A DNA stretch of 64,000 nucleotides from Halomonas sp. KG2 (GTDB lineage Bacteria; Pseudomonadota; Gammaproteobacteria; Pseudomonadales; Halomonadaceae): assembly GCA_030440445.1 (NCBI GenBank), contig CP098528.1, positions 3,844,001 through 3,908,000 on the forward strand. The letters are read 5' to 3'. The position numbers and the translations under genes were made by a program. Within the stretch, counting starts at the first letter, position 1. Each line of letters starts with the position of its first letter. This document shows positions 26,413 through 35,265 of the stretch, piece by piece. The notes beneath the pieces are model-generated. The model was given only the letters and a program-made list of their open reading frames with translations. It had not been told where the DNA came from and searched no databases.

Positions 26413-27459
26413 ATGTACCCAGCAAAATTGAGCCAACACTTTTCGCTTAAACAGCTTATGTCCGCTTGCCTAGTAGGCTCTGCTTTGATGGCAGGGAACG
26501 CGCTTGCAGCGACTACGATTAATCTAAGTTACAACGGTGCCCCAGACCCAGAAAAGAACGCTGTCCACGTTTTTGCAGAGAACCTTAAAGCGCTGGTAGA
26601 CGAAAAAACTGACGGTGAGATCCAGCTTACGCTCTATCCAAATAGCATGCTCGGCGAAGAAGAGGAGCGCATGGAACAAACCATGAATACGCCCATGCTC
26701 AATGTGGCGTCATTTGCGGGTGTTTCTCCTCTTGTTGATGAAATCTTCGTTAGCGCTATTCCGTTTCTGTTCGACGATTTTTCTGCAGCCCACACTTTCT
26801 TCGATGAGGGTGAGTATTGGCAGGAAGTCAGCAACGCTCTGCAGGAGCGTGCCGGTATCGATATGCTAGCCGTTGTGGAAGAGGGCGGCTTTTTGGCGTT
26901 CACCAATAACGAAAGGCCGATCAGCCACCCTGACGACTTCGAAGGACTCCGCTTCCGCGCCATGGACCCTAGCCAGGTCGCTCTTTATGAGGCCTTCGGC
27001 GCCTCCGGTACTCCCATCCCCTGGACAGAGACCTATATGGCACTGCGCACTGGGGTGGCTAACGGGCAAATGAACCCGCCGATGTATATCATCTTAGGCA
27101 GCCTTTACGAAGTGCAGGACTACCTGACCCTCGCCAATATCCAGTACTCCGACCAGTTCCTGGTAGGCAACAGCGACATGATCGCAGGTTGGGATGATGA
27201 GCTTCGCAGCGCCTTTATGGAGGCCGTCTCCGAAGCTAATCACAATGCCCGTGAGCACAATGAGGAGCAGGTAGAAGCGCGTATCGCCTATCTGGAAGAG
27301 CAAGGTATGGAAGTCATTCGCCCCTCTGAAGAAGAGCTAGCCGCTTTCCGCGAAATCGGCCAGCCTGCCTACCTTGAGTGGCTCGGTGAGCGTGATATCG
27401 AGCAGCGTTGGATCGATATGGCGTTGGAAGATGCAGGCATGAGCGAACTGCTCGACTAA
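26413..27459 (+). CDS. TRAP transporter substrate-binding protein (DctP family)
   Basis: 348 residues with a Sec signal peptide (MSACLVGSALMAGNALA, cleavage after about residue 32). The DctP fold follows: INLSYNGAPDPEKNAVHVFA, MLGEEEERMEQT, and the conserved carboxylate-binding Arg in FEGLRFRAMDPS near 177-188. Captures an anion or zwitterion in the periplasm for the DctQM permease encoded next. Substrate unknown; the upstream glycine riboswitch/dadA unit and downstream D-dipeptidase suggest an amino acid or similar compound. The mature protein is very acidic, as expected for a halophile. AGGAG precedes the ATG. Confidence 0.9.
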   Translation: MYPAKLSQHFSLKQLMSACLVGSALMAGNALAATTINLSYNGAPDPEKNAVHVFAENLKALVDEKTDGEIQLTLYPNSMLGEEEERMEQTMNTPMLNVASFAGVSPLVDEIFVSAIPFLFDDFSAAHTFFDEGEYWQEVSNALQERAGIDMLAVVEEGGFLAFTNNERPISHPDDFEGLRFRAMDPSQVALYEAFGASGTPIPWTETYMALRTGVANGQMNPPMYIILGSLYEVQDYLTLANIQYSDQFLVGNSDMIAGWDDELRSAFMEAVSEANHNAREHNEEQVEARIAYLEEQGMEVIRPSEEELAAFREIGQPAYLEWLGERDIEQRWIDMALEDAGMSELLD

Positions 27460-27503
27460 CGGCTGTTAACAACAGGGGCTGGCACCTTACCGGCCCCCTA
27501 TTT

Positions 27504-27578
27504 CCAGTACTTAATATCCTAGTACTTAAGACCCTAGTACTTAATGTTCTAGTGCTTAACGTTTCTGTGCTTCATGGA
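27504..27578 (+). repeat. Five degenerate 14-15-bp tandem repeats before dctQ
   Basis: Units: CCAGTACTTAATAT, CCTAGTACTTAAGAC, CCTAGTACTTAATGT, TCTAGTGCTTAACGT, TTCTGTGCTTCATGG. They fill most of the 127-bp dctP-dctQ gap; the last unit abuts the ribosome site GGAAGG of dctQ. Confidence 0.8.
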
Positions 27579-27586
27579 AGGCTGCC

Positions 27587-28078
27587 ATGTTTAATACGCT
27601 TCGATCCCGTCTTTTAGCGATCAGCCGCCCTGTTACCTTAACCCTGGCGGGCGCACTGTTATCGCTCAATGTTGCGGCCATTCTGTTTGGGGTGTTTGCA
27701 CGCTACATCGCTGGTGGCGCGCCTATCTGGACAGATGAGCTATCACGTTTCTTGATCATCGCCACCGTGATGCTCGCGGCTGGCGCTGTCTGGTCTGAAG
27801 GAGGACATATGCGCGTTGGCCTGTTAGAGAAACGGCTGCCCGCCCCCTTTGCTCGCTTGCTAAACGTGTACCAATGGCTACTCACTCTGCTCATTGCAGC
27901 GGGGGGTGCATGGGTTAGCTATCGCTATGCGCTATCGGTCAGCATGTTTACCACTTCTGGGCTCGGCATTAGCCGCACAGTGCCACTGCTCTCGCTACCG
28001 ATTGGTTTTTTGCTACTAGCTTGGCATGTGCTTCTTTATGGCCCTGCGCCACTTAAGACCATTGAGGACGACCTATGA
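27587..28078 (+). CDS. TRAP transporter small permease (DctQ family)
   Basis: 163 residues with four TM helices (about 15-38, 47-64, 88-106, 126-146). The DctQ hallmark FARYIAGGAPIWTDELSRFL is near 36-55. Forms the Na+-driven inner-membrane complex with DctM. The stop overlaps the dctM start (ATGA at 28075-28078), so the two are translationally coupled. Confidence 0.9.
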   Translation: MFNTLRSRLLAISRPVTLTLAGALLSLNVAAILFGVFARYIAGGAPIWTDELSRFLIIATVMLAAGAVWSEGGHMRVGLLEKRLPAPFARLLNVYQWLLTLLIAAGGAWVSYRYALSVSMFTTSGLGISRTVPLLSLPIGFLLLAWHVLLYGPAPLKTIEDDL

Positions 28079-29349
28079 TTGTCACTATGCTGGTTGTTTT
28101 CCTGGGCCACGTCCTGCTTGGGCTGCCTCTGTTTATCGCCCTGCTTACCACCGCGATAGTCGGCTTTTTGTTTGTCGATCCCTCGATGATTCCGCGTATG
28201 CTGCCCCAGCAATTCTTTGGTGGTATCAATGTATTCTCCTTGATGGCGATTCCGTTATTTATCTTCGCTGGCAACCTGATGAACGTCAGCGGCTTAACCG
28301 AACGCTTGATGGGGCTCGCCCGCCTGATGGTAGGGCATTTGCGGGGCGGCATGGGCCACGTCAATGTGGTGTCGAGCGTATTCTTCGCGGGTGTTAATGG
28401 CTCAGCGGTGGCGGACACCTCGGCACTTGGGTCACTGTTAGTGCCTGCCATGGAGAAAGAGGGCTACTCACGGGCCTTTGCCGCTGGGTTGACCGCTGGT
28501 AGTTCGCTGATCGGCCCGATTATTCCACCCAGCATCTTTATGATTCTCTACGCCTCACTGACCAACACCTCGGTCGGCGACCTATTTTTGGCAGGCGTTG
28601 TGCCGGGGTTGCTGCTGGGCGTTGCCTTTATGGGCATGAACGCCTGGTATGCCTGGCGCCATCGATTACCCAAAAGTGGTCAGTTGCCCTCACTCAGCCA
28701 ACTTGGCATAGCCTTTGTGGCCGCTCTGCCGGCACTTATTGCCCCTTTTATTATTGTTGCTGGCATCGTGCTGGGCTTTGTAACGCCGACCGAGTCAGGC
28801 GCATTAACAGCGCTGTATGTCGCGTTGTGCGGAGTCGTGTTGGGAGGATTGCGTTTCAAAGAGTGCTGGAAAGCTATCGTCGATACGGCACGCTTAACCT
28901 CGGCGATTTTTCTGATTATGGCCGCCTCAGCGACGATTAGCTGGCTGCTCTCCTATGCGCAAGTGCCCGCGCAATTTGTCTCGCTGCTATCGCCCTACGT
29001 AGACAATAGCGTGGTTATTTTATTGCTACTCAGCGCAATCACCTTCGTCACGGGAATGTTTATGGAGGAAGTGTCAGCGCTGATGCTCCTCACGCCCATC
29101 TTTGCGCCAGTGGCGATGATGTCGGGTATCGACCCCATTCATCTGGGTGTCATCATCACGCTTAACATTACCATCGCGTTAATCACCCCGCCGCTGGGTG
29201 CCTGCGTGTTTGTCGCCGCCGCGGTCAGTCGGCTTGAGATAGTGTCGCTGTTCAGAACCATTTGGCCCTTTGTACTGACGGCGATTGCGGTGCTTATTCT
29301 ACTCATCCTGTTTCCATCGCTGACGCTGTGGCTACCTGCTCAGTTTTAA
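28075..29349 (+). CDS. TRAP transporter large permease (DctM family)
   Basis: 424 residues with about 12 hydrophobic segments. DctM marks: FGGINVFSLMAIPLFIFAG near 42-60, GVNGSAVADTSALGSLL near 104-120 (Na+ and substrate hairpin region), SSLIGPIIPPSIFMI near 142-156, and VTPTESGALTALYV. It is the ion-motive subunit importing the ligand delivered by DctP. Its stop codon lies at the start of a 13-bp tandem repeat that leads into the dipeptidase gene. Confidence 0.92.
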   Translation: MIVTMLVVFLGHVLLGLPLFIALLTTAIVGFLFVDPSMIPRMLPQQFFGGINVFSLMAIPLFIFAGNLMNVSGLTERLMGLARLMVGHLRGGMGHVNVVSSVFFAGVNGSAVADTSALGSLLVPAMEKEGYSRAFAAGLTAGSSLIGPIIPPSIFMILYASLTNTSVGDLFLAGVVPGLLLGVAFMGMNAWYAWRHRLPKSGQLPSLSQLGIAFVAALPALIAPFIIVAGIVLGFVTPTESGALTALYVALCGVVLGGLRFKECWKAIVDTARLTSAIFLIMAASATISWLLSYAQVPAQFVSLLSPYVDNSVVILLLLSAITFVTGMFMEEVSALMLLTPIFAPVAMMSGIDPIHLGVIITLNITIALITPPLGACVFVAAAVSRLEIVSLFRTIWPFVLTAIAVLILLILFPSLTLWLPAQF

Positions 29350-29392
29350 GAACCTGTTTTAAGAACCGTATTAAGAACCTGTTTTGATAACA
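29342..29392 (+). repeat. 13-bp tandem repeats between dctM and the dipeptidase gene
   Basis: AGTTTTAAGAACC, TGTTTTAAGAACC, GTATTAAGAACC, TGTTTTGATAACA. The first unit contains the dctM stop codon TAA. Confidence 0.8.
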
Positions 29393-29407
29393 CTCTGCTT
29401 GGACAAC

Positions 29408-30169
29408 ATGATGCCTTTGAACACACTATTGAAGGCCTTGCCGCCTCTACCCAGCCACCTAGCTCCAAACTGGGAACAGCTGCGCCGAACATCTATTGAA
29501 GATAACGGTGAGCGCTTGGTGCCAATGAGCCTCGCTCCGGCACCGATTAGCGTATTCCCCGCCTATGCTCGGCTGGGCATTCCCGGCGCGGTACCGGAGT
29601 GTTTCGTTCGGGAAAGCGTTTATCGGGCGCTACTCGCCGCAGCACGCAGCCTACCCGAAGGGGTCGGTTTAATCGTGCTGGACGGCTGGCGTCCATGGCG
29701 GGTGCAGCAGTACTTATTTGATACCCTGCACGAAGCTATCCAGCAGCATCAGCCCGGCCTCAGCGAAGCGGAGCTACTGGAGCGCACAAGGGAGTTTGTC
29801 TCGGTTCCCAGCCGCGACCCATTAGAACCCAGCCCACATCTCACCGGCGGCGCCGTCGATGTCACGCTATGCGACGCCGATGGCCTACCGCTGGATATGG
29901 GGACGCTGTTTGATGAAGCGATACCCGCCTCTCATAGCGACTATTTCGAGCATATGGAGACGCTAACGCCCCAGCAAGTTAACGCCCGAGACCATCGCCG
30001 CCTGCTGTATCACACCATGCAACAGCAAGGCTTCACTAACCTGCCTAGCGAGTGGTGGCACTTCGACTACGGCGATCAATTATGGGCCTACTACGGGTCA
30101 CATCAGCAAGCGCATTACGGCCCGATAGAGCTGGACACCATTGAAAATCGCTGGCGCCGACAGCTGTAG
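29408..30169 (+). CDS. VanX/DdpX-type D-alanyl-D-alanine dipeptidase (M15D)
   Basis: About 253 residues. Zinc peptidase that splits D-Ala-D-Ala. Catalytic set visible: Arg in VLDGWRPWRVQQ, His and Asp zinc ligands in SPHLTGGAVDVTL, and catalytic Glu plus His ligand in EWWHFDYGDQLW. No signal peptide, so cytoplasmic. Two adjacent ATGs at 29408 and 29411 are possible starts; the TTG at 29384 lies in the repeat. No vanHA or ddpABC genes accompany it, so resistance is unlikely. With dadA and the TRAP transporter it fits recycling of wall-derived D-alanine. Confidence 0.87.
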   Translation: MMPLNTLLKALPPLPSHLAPNWEQLRRTSIEDNGERLVPMSLAPAPISVFPAYARLGIPGAVPECFVRESVYRALLAAARSLPEGVGLIVLDGWRPWRVQQYLFDTLHEAIQQHQPGLSEAELLERTREFVSVPSRDPLEPSPHLTGGAVDVTLCDADGLPLDMGTLFDEAIPASHSDYFEHMETLTPQQVNARDHRRLLYHTMQQQGFTNLPSEWWHFDYGDQLWAYYGSHQQAHYGPIELDTIENRWRRQL

Positions 30170-30172
30170 TTG

Positions 30173-30215
30173 ACTAGGCACGATGCCACTCCAGGTAAAG
30201 GGCATCGCCGCCTAG
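30173..30215. terminator. Imperfect hairpin between convergent dipeptidase and RND genes
   Basis: CTAGGC ... CGATGCC pairs with GGCATCG ... GCCTAG around a 13-base loop. No T-run on either strand. Possibly a shared 3' end structure. Confidence 0.45.
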
Positions 30216-30237
30216 CATCTCCCCTTATCTAGGATGC

Positions 30238-33200
30238 TCAGATAGCGTTTCCTGCTACCGCATACTTGCTATCGATAGGCGAGTTTGCTCTTGCTACCCA
30301 AAGCCGATAAAGCGCTGGGGTAAAGAAAAATGACACCAGCGTTGCCAAAAGCAGCCCAAACCCGACGGTTTGCGCGAAAGGTGGCCACAATCCACCTGCC
30401 GCCACCATCAATGGAATTAATCCAGCGAAAGTGGTGATCGTCGTTGAGATAATATGACGACTGGTGGGGCCGCTAATGACCGCTAACATGGCATCAATAT
30501 CGCCTTGGCGTGCCGCTTCATCGTCATCAAACGCAGCAATGATGATAATAGTGGCATTAATCGCCACACCCACCAGCCCCATAATGCCGACAATAATGAC
30601 AAAACCGAATGCATGGCCGCTTAATAACAGCGCCACAATACCCATGCCCATTGCCTGGGCACCAGCAATAAACACAATGGCAGCGCGGCGAAAGGAATTA
30701 AACGCCAGCACGACCGTTGCCACCATGGCAATCACCAGCAGTATCACCGAGGCCAGCAGGTTACCCACGGCTTCGCTACGTTCGGCGGCCTCCCCACCGG
30801 TTTCAATGCGATAGCCAGAAGGGAGGTGAATCTCTCCTGCTTTTAGCGCGCTCTGCAACGCGTCCTCTAGCTGTGCCATGGAAACGGCAGGCAACGCATC
30901 GGCTACCAAGTAGCCTTGCACCAACTGCACCCGTTCAGCATTACGGCGAGTAATCACGCTCCAGGCTGGCGTTAGCGATACTTCCGCCACTGCCGCTAGC
31001 GGCAACCCCTCTGCAACGCGATCACTGACTAAGCGCAGTGCGGCAAGCTGTTCAGCATCAGTGCGCCATTCACCAACATAACGCACTCGGACAGGGAGCT
31101 GCTGAGTATCTTCCAGCAGCATGCCTGCAGACTGGCCCGACAGTGCAGCACCAACCTGTTCCGCTAGGTGTTGTGGCGTGAGGCCTGCATCGTGAAGCGC
31201 CGTTTGGTCGATATCCAGCGTTAGCCTAGGCAGGTCGCGCTGCATGCCTGCGCGCACATGGGTTACCTGAGGCAACTGATGCATTAGATTCGCTAGCTCG
31301 AGTCCCAGCGATGACAGTATGTCCAAGTCATCGCCATAGACTCGTAGCTCAATCGGTGCTTTAAACGGAGGCCCCTGCTCATACTTACGCACCACGCTTT
31401 GCGCCTGCGGAAAGTGCTGATCAAGCACTTGCTGCAACATTGGCACCCGCTGATTAGTCACCGCTAACGACTCGGCATCGACAATCAAGTGTAAAAACGC
31501 GGGGTTGTTATCTTCATTGGTCAATACGTTGTAGTACATCATGGGGGCACTTTCGCCGACAAATGCCGACACCCGCTTGATGCCCGGCAGCTCTCGGATA
31601 AGGGTGACGGCTTCATCGGCCAACGCAGCGGTATTGGCGACGCTGCTAGCCGGTGGCAAGCGTACTTCAATGTGGAATTGGTCACGGTCTGCCGGTGGAA
31701 AAAACGCGACGTCTAACGTTGACATTAGCGCGATGCCACTCACAGGCACGCATAAGGTAATGATCATGGCAGCCACCGGATGACGCAGCGAGCTACGTAC
31801 GGCACGCCTAAAACCACGCTTGACCACGTTATCTTGTGAGCCTGACGGTTTCTTCGCCACGCTGGCCAGCAGCATCGGAGAGAGCGCTGGCACTAGCAGC
31901 AGCGATACCAAGTAAGAACTCACTAGCGCTACAATAACGGCCAGGGCTAGCGGTCCTACGAACTCTCCGGCGGGCCCCGGCATTAGCACAATTGGCATAA
32001 ACGCCAGAATGGTCGTCAGGGTGCTGGCGAGTAACGGCACGGCTAAATGGCGCAAGGCATCTCGGGTCGCTGCAATCACTGAGTCCCCTTGCAAGAAGCG
32101 CTCACGAAGGGCGTTGGTCATGACAATGGCGTTATCCACCATTAACCCCAGTGCCACAATAATGCCGGTAATGCTCATTTGGTGGATATCAATACCCAGT
32201 GGCTTGAAAAACGCCAACGTGAGCAGTGCCGTAGCGGGAATCGCGAGTCCCACCGTGATCGCCGAGCGCCAGCCCATGCTTAAAAACAGAATAGCCACTA
32301 CCAGCACTAACCCTATCAGCAGGCTGCTAGCGACATCGCTTAAGCGCTGATTGGTGTAACTGGCTTGCTCAAACACCACTTCAACATCAAGCCCCACGGG
32401 CAGCTCGTCAGCAAACGCCATTAGTTGTTGCTGAGCCCGTTCAACCCAAACATCAATACGCTGGCCGGGAGCCATACGGGCACCCACAAACACAGCTCGT
32501 TCACCGTTAAGCAGCGCCATGGCGGCGGGCGGATCCTGCACGCCGCGGCGCAGCTCGGCAATCTCACCTAGCCTAACCGTTTGACCTTGCCGGATAGCCA
32601 CGTCGACATCGCGCAACCTGTCCAACGTATCAAATTCACCGCTCAGCCCGACCGTTAGCCGATGGCCTCGAGTAACCACTTCGCCTGCCGTGCGGCGGCC
32701 ATCACTTGCTTCAATGGCGGCGGCCAGCTGGCCTACGGAAAGCCCCAGCGCATTTAGCTCTAAGGGGTCGACCATGACCTCGACCTGCTCCCCTGCAACA
32801 CCAAACAGATGGGTGTATTCCGTGCCTGCAACACGCCTAAACTGGTCTTCCAGGCGTTCAGCGTAGCGCTCCATCAACTGCGGGTTGGGCGGAGAATCCA
32901 ATGTCCAGCGCAGGGCGGCCACCATGCTAAAGGCGTAACCGCGGTCATCCAGCAGTTCTGGTGTCTGCACACCGGCTGGCAAGGTTGGCGCAATATCGCC
33001 TAATTTATCTCGTACTCGGCTCCACACGGGGGCGACATCAATAACCGCGTCTTCTAATTCAAGACTGATAACAGCGATGCCCTGGCGCGACGTAGATTCA
33101 AGCACTTGGATTTCTGAAATAGTGCGCAGCTCGTTTTCAATAGGCCGCGCTACCAGCGCTTCAACCTGTTCAGGCGTAGCACCAGGAAACGGCGCAAGCA

Positions 33201-33336
33201 CGGTAGCCATACGCGCAATCAGATGGGGGTCTTCCGCCCGAGGAAGCGTTTGAATAGCCGATAGCCCAGCCACAACCAGCAACCCCAAGGTTAATGCCAC
33301 TAAACGTCGATTAAATAACCACTCAATGCGCTGCAT
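30238..33336 (-). CDS. RND-family efflux permease
   Basis: 1032 residues with the RND layout: TM1 near 12-30, a large periplasmic loop, TM2-6 near 335-475, a second loop, and TM8-12 near 850-1015. The proton-relay Asp is in ALGLMVDNAIVMTNAL of TM4. The early sequence LPRAEDPHLIARMATVLAPF and PGATPEQVEALVARPIE matches the inner-membrane RND pump family (AcrB/MdtB-like). Works with the membrane fusion protein whose gene overlaps its start by 14 bp; no outer-membrane channel gene is adjacent. Substrate unknown. Confidence 0.9.
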   Translation of the reverse strand: MQRIEWLFNRRLVALTLGLLVVAGLSAIQTLPRAEDPHLIARMATVLAPFPGATPEQVEALVARPIENELRTISEIQVLESTSRQGIAVISLELEDAVIDVAPVWSRVRDKLGDIAPTLPAGVQTPELLDDRGYAFSMVAALRWTLDSPPNPQLMERYAERLEDQFRRVAGTEYTHLFGVAGEQVEVMVDPLELNALGLSVGQLAAAIEASDGRRTAGEVVTRGHRLTVGLSGEFDTLDRLRDVDVAIRQGQTVRLGEIAELRRGVQDPPAAMALLNGERAVFVGARMAPGQRIDVWVERAQQQLMAFADELPVGLDVEVVFEQASYTNQRLSDVASSLLIGLVLVVAILFLSMGWRSAITVGLAIPATALLTLAFFKPLGIDIHQMSITGIIVALGLMVDNAIVMTNALRERFLQGDSVIAATRDALRHLAVPLLASTLTTILAFMPIVLMPGPAGEFVGPLALAVIVALVSSYLVSLLLVPALSPMLLASVAKKPSGSQDNVVKRGFRRAVRSSLRHPVAAMIITLCVPVSGIALMSTLDVAFFPPADRDQFHIEVRLPPASSVANTAALADEAVTLIRELPGIKRVSAFVGESAPMMYYNVLTNEDNNPAFLHLIVDAESLAVTNQRVPMLQQVLDQHFPQAQSVVRKYEQGPPFKAPIELRVYGDDLDILSSLGLELANLMHQLPQVTHVRAGMQRDLPRLTLDIDQTALHDAGLTPQHLAEQVGAALSGQSAGMLLEDTQQLPVRVRYVGEWRTDAEQLAALRLVSDRVAEGLPLAAVAEVSLTPAWSVITRRNAERVQLVQGYLVADALPAVSMAQLEDALQSALKAGEIHLPSGYRIETGGEAAERSEAVGNLLASVILLVIAMVATVVLAFNSFRRAAIVFIAGAQAMGMGIVALLLSGHAFGFVIIVGIMGLVGVAINATIIIIAAFDDDEAARQGDIDAMLAVISGPTSRHIISTTITTFAGLIPLMVAAGGLWPPFAQTVGFGLLLATLVSFFFTPALYRLWVARANSPIDSKYAVAGNAI

Positions 33337-34483
33337 AAGCCATATCCTCGCTGAGGGTGACCTGCTGCCCTGGGGTGATGCGGTGAATGCCGCTAGTAAT
33401 TAACCTTATTCCTGGCTCAAGGGTTCCGCGCACAAAGGCTTGATCGCCTTCAGTGTGCAGCAACTCCACGCTCGCCCGAGCCACACGGAAATGCCCCTCT
33501 TCCAGCGGCTCTGCCACCAGCACGTTCCACAATCCTCGCTCGGCAGCACGTAAGGCATCTAGCGGCACCCAATAGCCACTGGCAGGCTCTACCACTGCGT
33601 AGCTAAGTTCAACGAGATCACCTGGCACCGCGCTGTTTGAGGCGTCAAGCGAGACAACCAGCGTCTGCGTGCGGCTGTCGCTGTCAATATGGGGTAATCG
33701 AGCACGCACCACACCGCCAATAGCGTGGTGATTAACGTTGAGTGTGACCATCTCGCCTGGTGTAAACGTCGACGCTAACCGAGCAGGCAATCCTAGATGC
33801 GCTTCAAGTTGCTCAACATCGATAAGCTCAAACGCGGCGGTACCGCTAGTCACTAAACTACCAACGCTGACATGACGTTCAATAACGCGTCCAGCGAAAG
33901 GCGCTTTTAACGTGCTGTCCTCAAGATCAGCAGTAAGGCTGTCTCGTTCAGCCGCCAGTGCCGCAAGGCGGGCTTGAAGCGTTAGCCGATCCGTTCGGGC
34001 TTGGTCCAACGTCGTACGGCTGGCAAAATTACTTTGATTAAGCTGCGCTTCACGCTCTTCTTGGCGCTGAGCAAAAGCCAGCCCGGCGCGGGCTTCCTCA
34101 CTACGTGCGGCCACTTCTGCCAAACGGCTTTCAAGACGGCGGGTATCCAGTATCGCCAGCACATCGCCCTGCTCAACCGCACTCCCCCTATCAGCCAACA
34201 CTTCGCTAACACGGCCAGCGGGTTCAAAAGCAAGCGACACTGACTGGCGTGCAACCACTCGCCCCGTTAAGCGCACGTCCCGCTCCAGCTGTTCGGAGTG
34301 GGCAAGAGACTGCGTCACCACTTGCAATAAAGCGTTATCAGTTTCTTGCTGGTTAGCCAACTGGGCACGACTGTGCTGGCTAGTAAGCACAACCACCGCA
34401 ACTGCCGTGATACTCATCATAATTAAGGCCGCCAACGTGCCACGACTCCGGTGGCGCCAGGAAGTATTGAAGGAAGTGTCCAT
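33323..34483 (-). CDS. RND efflux periplasmic adaptor (membrane fusion protein)
   Basis: 386 residues. N-terminal TM or signal anchor (LAALIMMSITAVAVVVLTS, about 17-35), then a lipoyl half (GRVSEVLADRGSAVEQGDVLAI). An alpha-hairpin follows, rich in Glu/Gln/Arg (SRLAEVAARSEEARAGLAFA), then the second lipoyl half (LKAPFAGRVIERHVSVGSLV) and beta-barrel domain. Bridges the RND pump to an outer-membrane channel. Overlaps the pump gene by 14 bp, so coupled translation; divergent from the TetR gene, which likely represses it. Confidence 0.9.
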   Translation of the reverse strand: MDTSFNTSWRHRSRGTLAALIMMSITAVAVVVLTSQHSRAQLANQQETDNALLQVVTQSLAHSEQLERDVRLTGRVVARQSVSLAFEPAGRVSEVLADRGSAVEQGDVLAILDTRRLESRLAEVAARSEEARAGLAFAQRQEEREAQLNQSNFASRTTLDQARTDRLTLQARLAALAAERDSLTADLEDSTLKAPFAGRVIERHVSVGSLVTSGTAAFELIDVEQLEAHLGLPARLASTFTPGEMVTLNVNHHAIGGVVRARLPHIDSDSRTQTLVVSLDASNSAVPGDLVELSYAVVEPASGYWVPLDALRAAERGLWNVLVAEPLEEGHFRVARASVELLHTEGDQAFVRGTLEPGIRLITSGIHRITPGQQVTLSEDMAYAAH

Positions 34484-34507
34484 TATGGCCTCGAAATGGT
34501 TTATTCT

Positions 34508-34523
34508 TGAACGATACGGTTCA
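34508..34523. promoter_or_regulatory. Candidate TetR operator
   Basis: TGAAC-GATACG-GTTCA, a palindrome with 5-bp arms and 6-bp centre, lies 25 bp upstream of the adaptor start and in the leader of the TetR gene. Position and symmetry suit an autoregulating TetR repressor; a single short palindrome is weak evidence. Confidence 0.35.
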
Positions 34524-34584
34524 CTACAATATGTGTACGCCAGCGTTCAATATTTATTTATTCGATAGGCACGGATTTTTCGCA

Positions 34585-35238
34585 ATGACGGACTCGCAAC
34601 CTTTACCGCCTGACAAAAAACGCAGCGCCGGTCGCCCCAAAGACATGGCTAAGCACAACGCGATGCTAGACGCGGCGGCCTGCCTATTTTTTCGCTTTGG
34701 TCTCGAAGGGGTGACCATGGAAGCCGTTGCCCGTGAAGCGGGTGTTTCCAAAGTGACTGTGTACGGCCATTTTGCAACTAAAGAAGCGCTATTTGGCAAC
34801 GTCATTCAGCGTGAAACCGCCCTCATTCGTCATGGTCTAGAACAGCTTCCCGACACTCACGAAGCCGTGCGTCAATCGCTGATTGAAGTCGGCACAAGCC
34901 TCGTGCGCTTTTTGTTGGAGCCCCACGTGTTAGCCGTTGAGCGCGTTATGAGTACACAGGGAAGTCAGTACCCCGAACTGCTACTGGCCTTTTTCGAATC
35001 AGGCCCCTGGGCCACTAAAAAGTGGCTGCAGGAAAAGCTTGAGGGGCTAGCCCGCGCCGGGCATTTAACCCTTAACGCACCCACACCAGCCGCCGACCAA
35101 CTCTGTAGCATGTGGCAAGGCATGTTGGTTATGGAGGTGCGTATGGGGGTTCGTCAGCTCCCCAGCAATGAAGAGATTCATCGTCAGATCAGCAGCGCAG
35201 TGGATGTGTTTTTGGCGGCGTATGGGAAACAAGCATAA
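34585..35238 (+). CDS. TetR-family regulator of the RND pump
   Basis: 217 residues. N-terminal TetR HTH: MLDAAACLFFRFGLEGVTME then AVAREAGVSKVTVYGHFATK near 47-66, followed by a ligand domain resembling the TetR_C AefR-like group (MSTQGSQYPELLLAFFESGP). Start set at the ATG at 34585 (MTDSQPLPP), since residues upstream to 34507 look non-coding. Divergent from the pump genes; it is expected to repress them and itself. Confidence 0.85.
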   Translation: MTDSQPLPPDKKRSAGRPKDMAKHNAMLDAAACLFFRFGLEGVTMEAVAREAGVSKVTVYGHFATKEALFGNVIQRETALIRHGLEQLPDTHEAVRQSLIEVGTSLVRFLLEPHVLAVERVMSTQGSQYPELLLAFFESGPWATKKWLQEKLEGLARAGHLTLNAPTPAADQLCSMWQGMLVMEVRMGVRQLPSNEEIHRQISSAVDVFLAAYGKQA

Positions 35239-35265
35239 TGAGAACGGCAATCGCGGCTGTCACTT

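Noticed and set aside
29408..30169. Vancomycin-resistance role of the VanX-like protein
   Set aside because: No vanH/vanA ligase or VanRS genes nearby, and Gram-negatives carry DdpX-type enzymes for D-Ala-D-Ala use.
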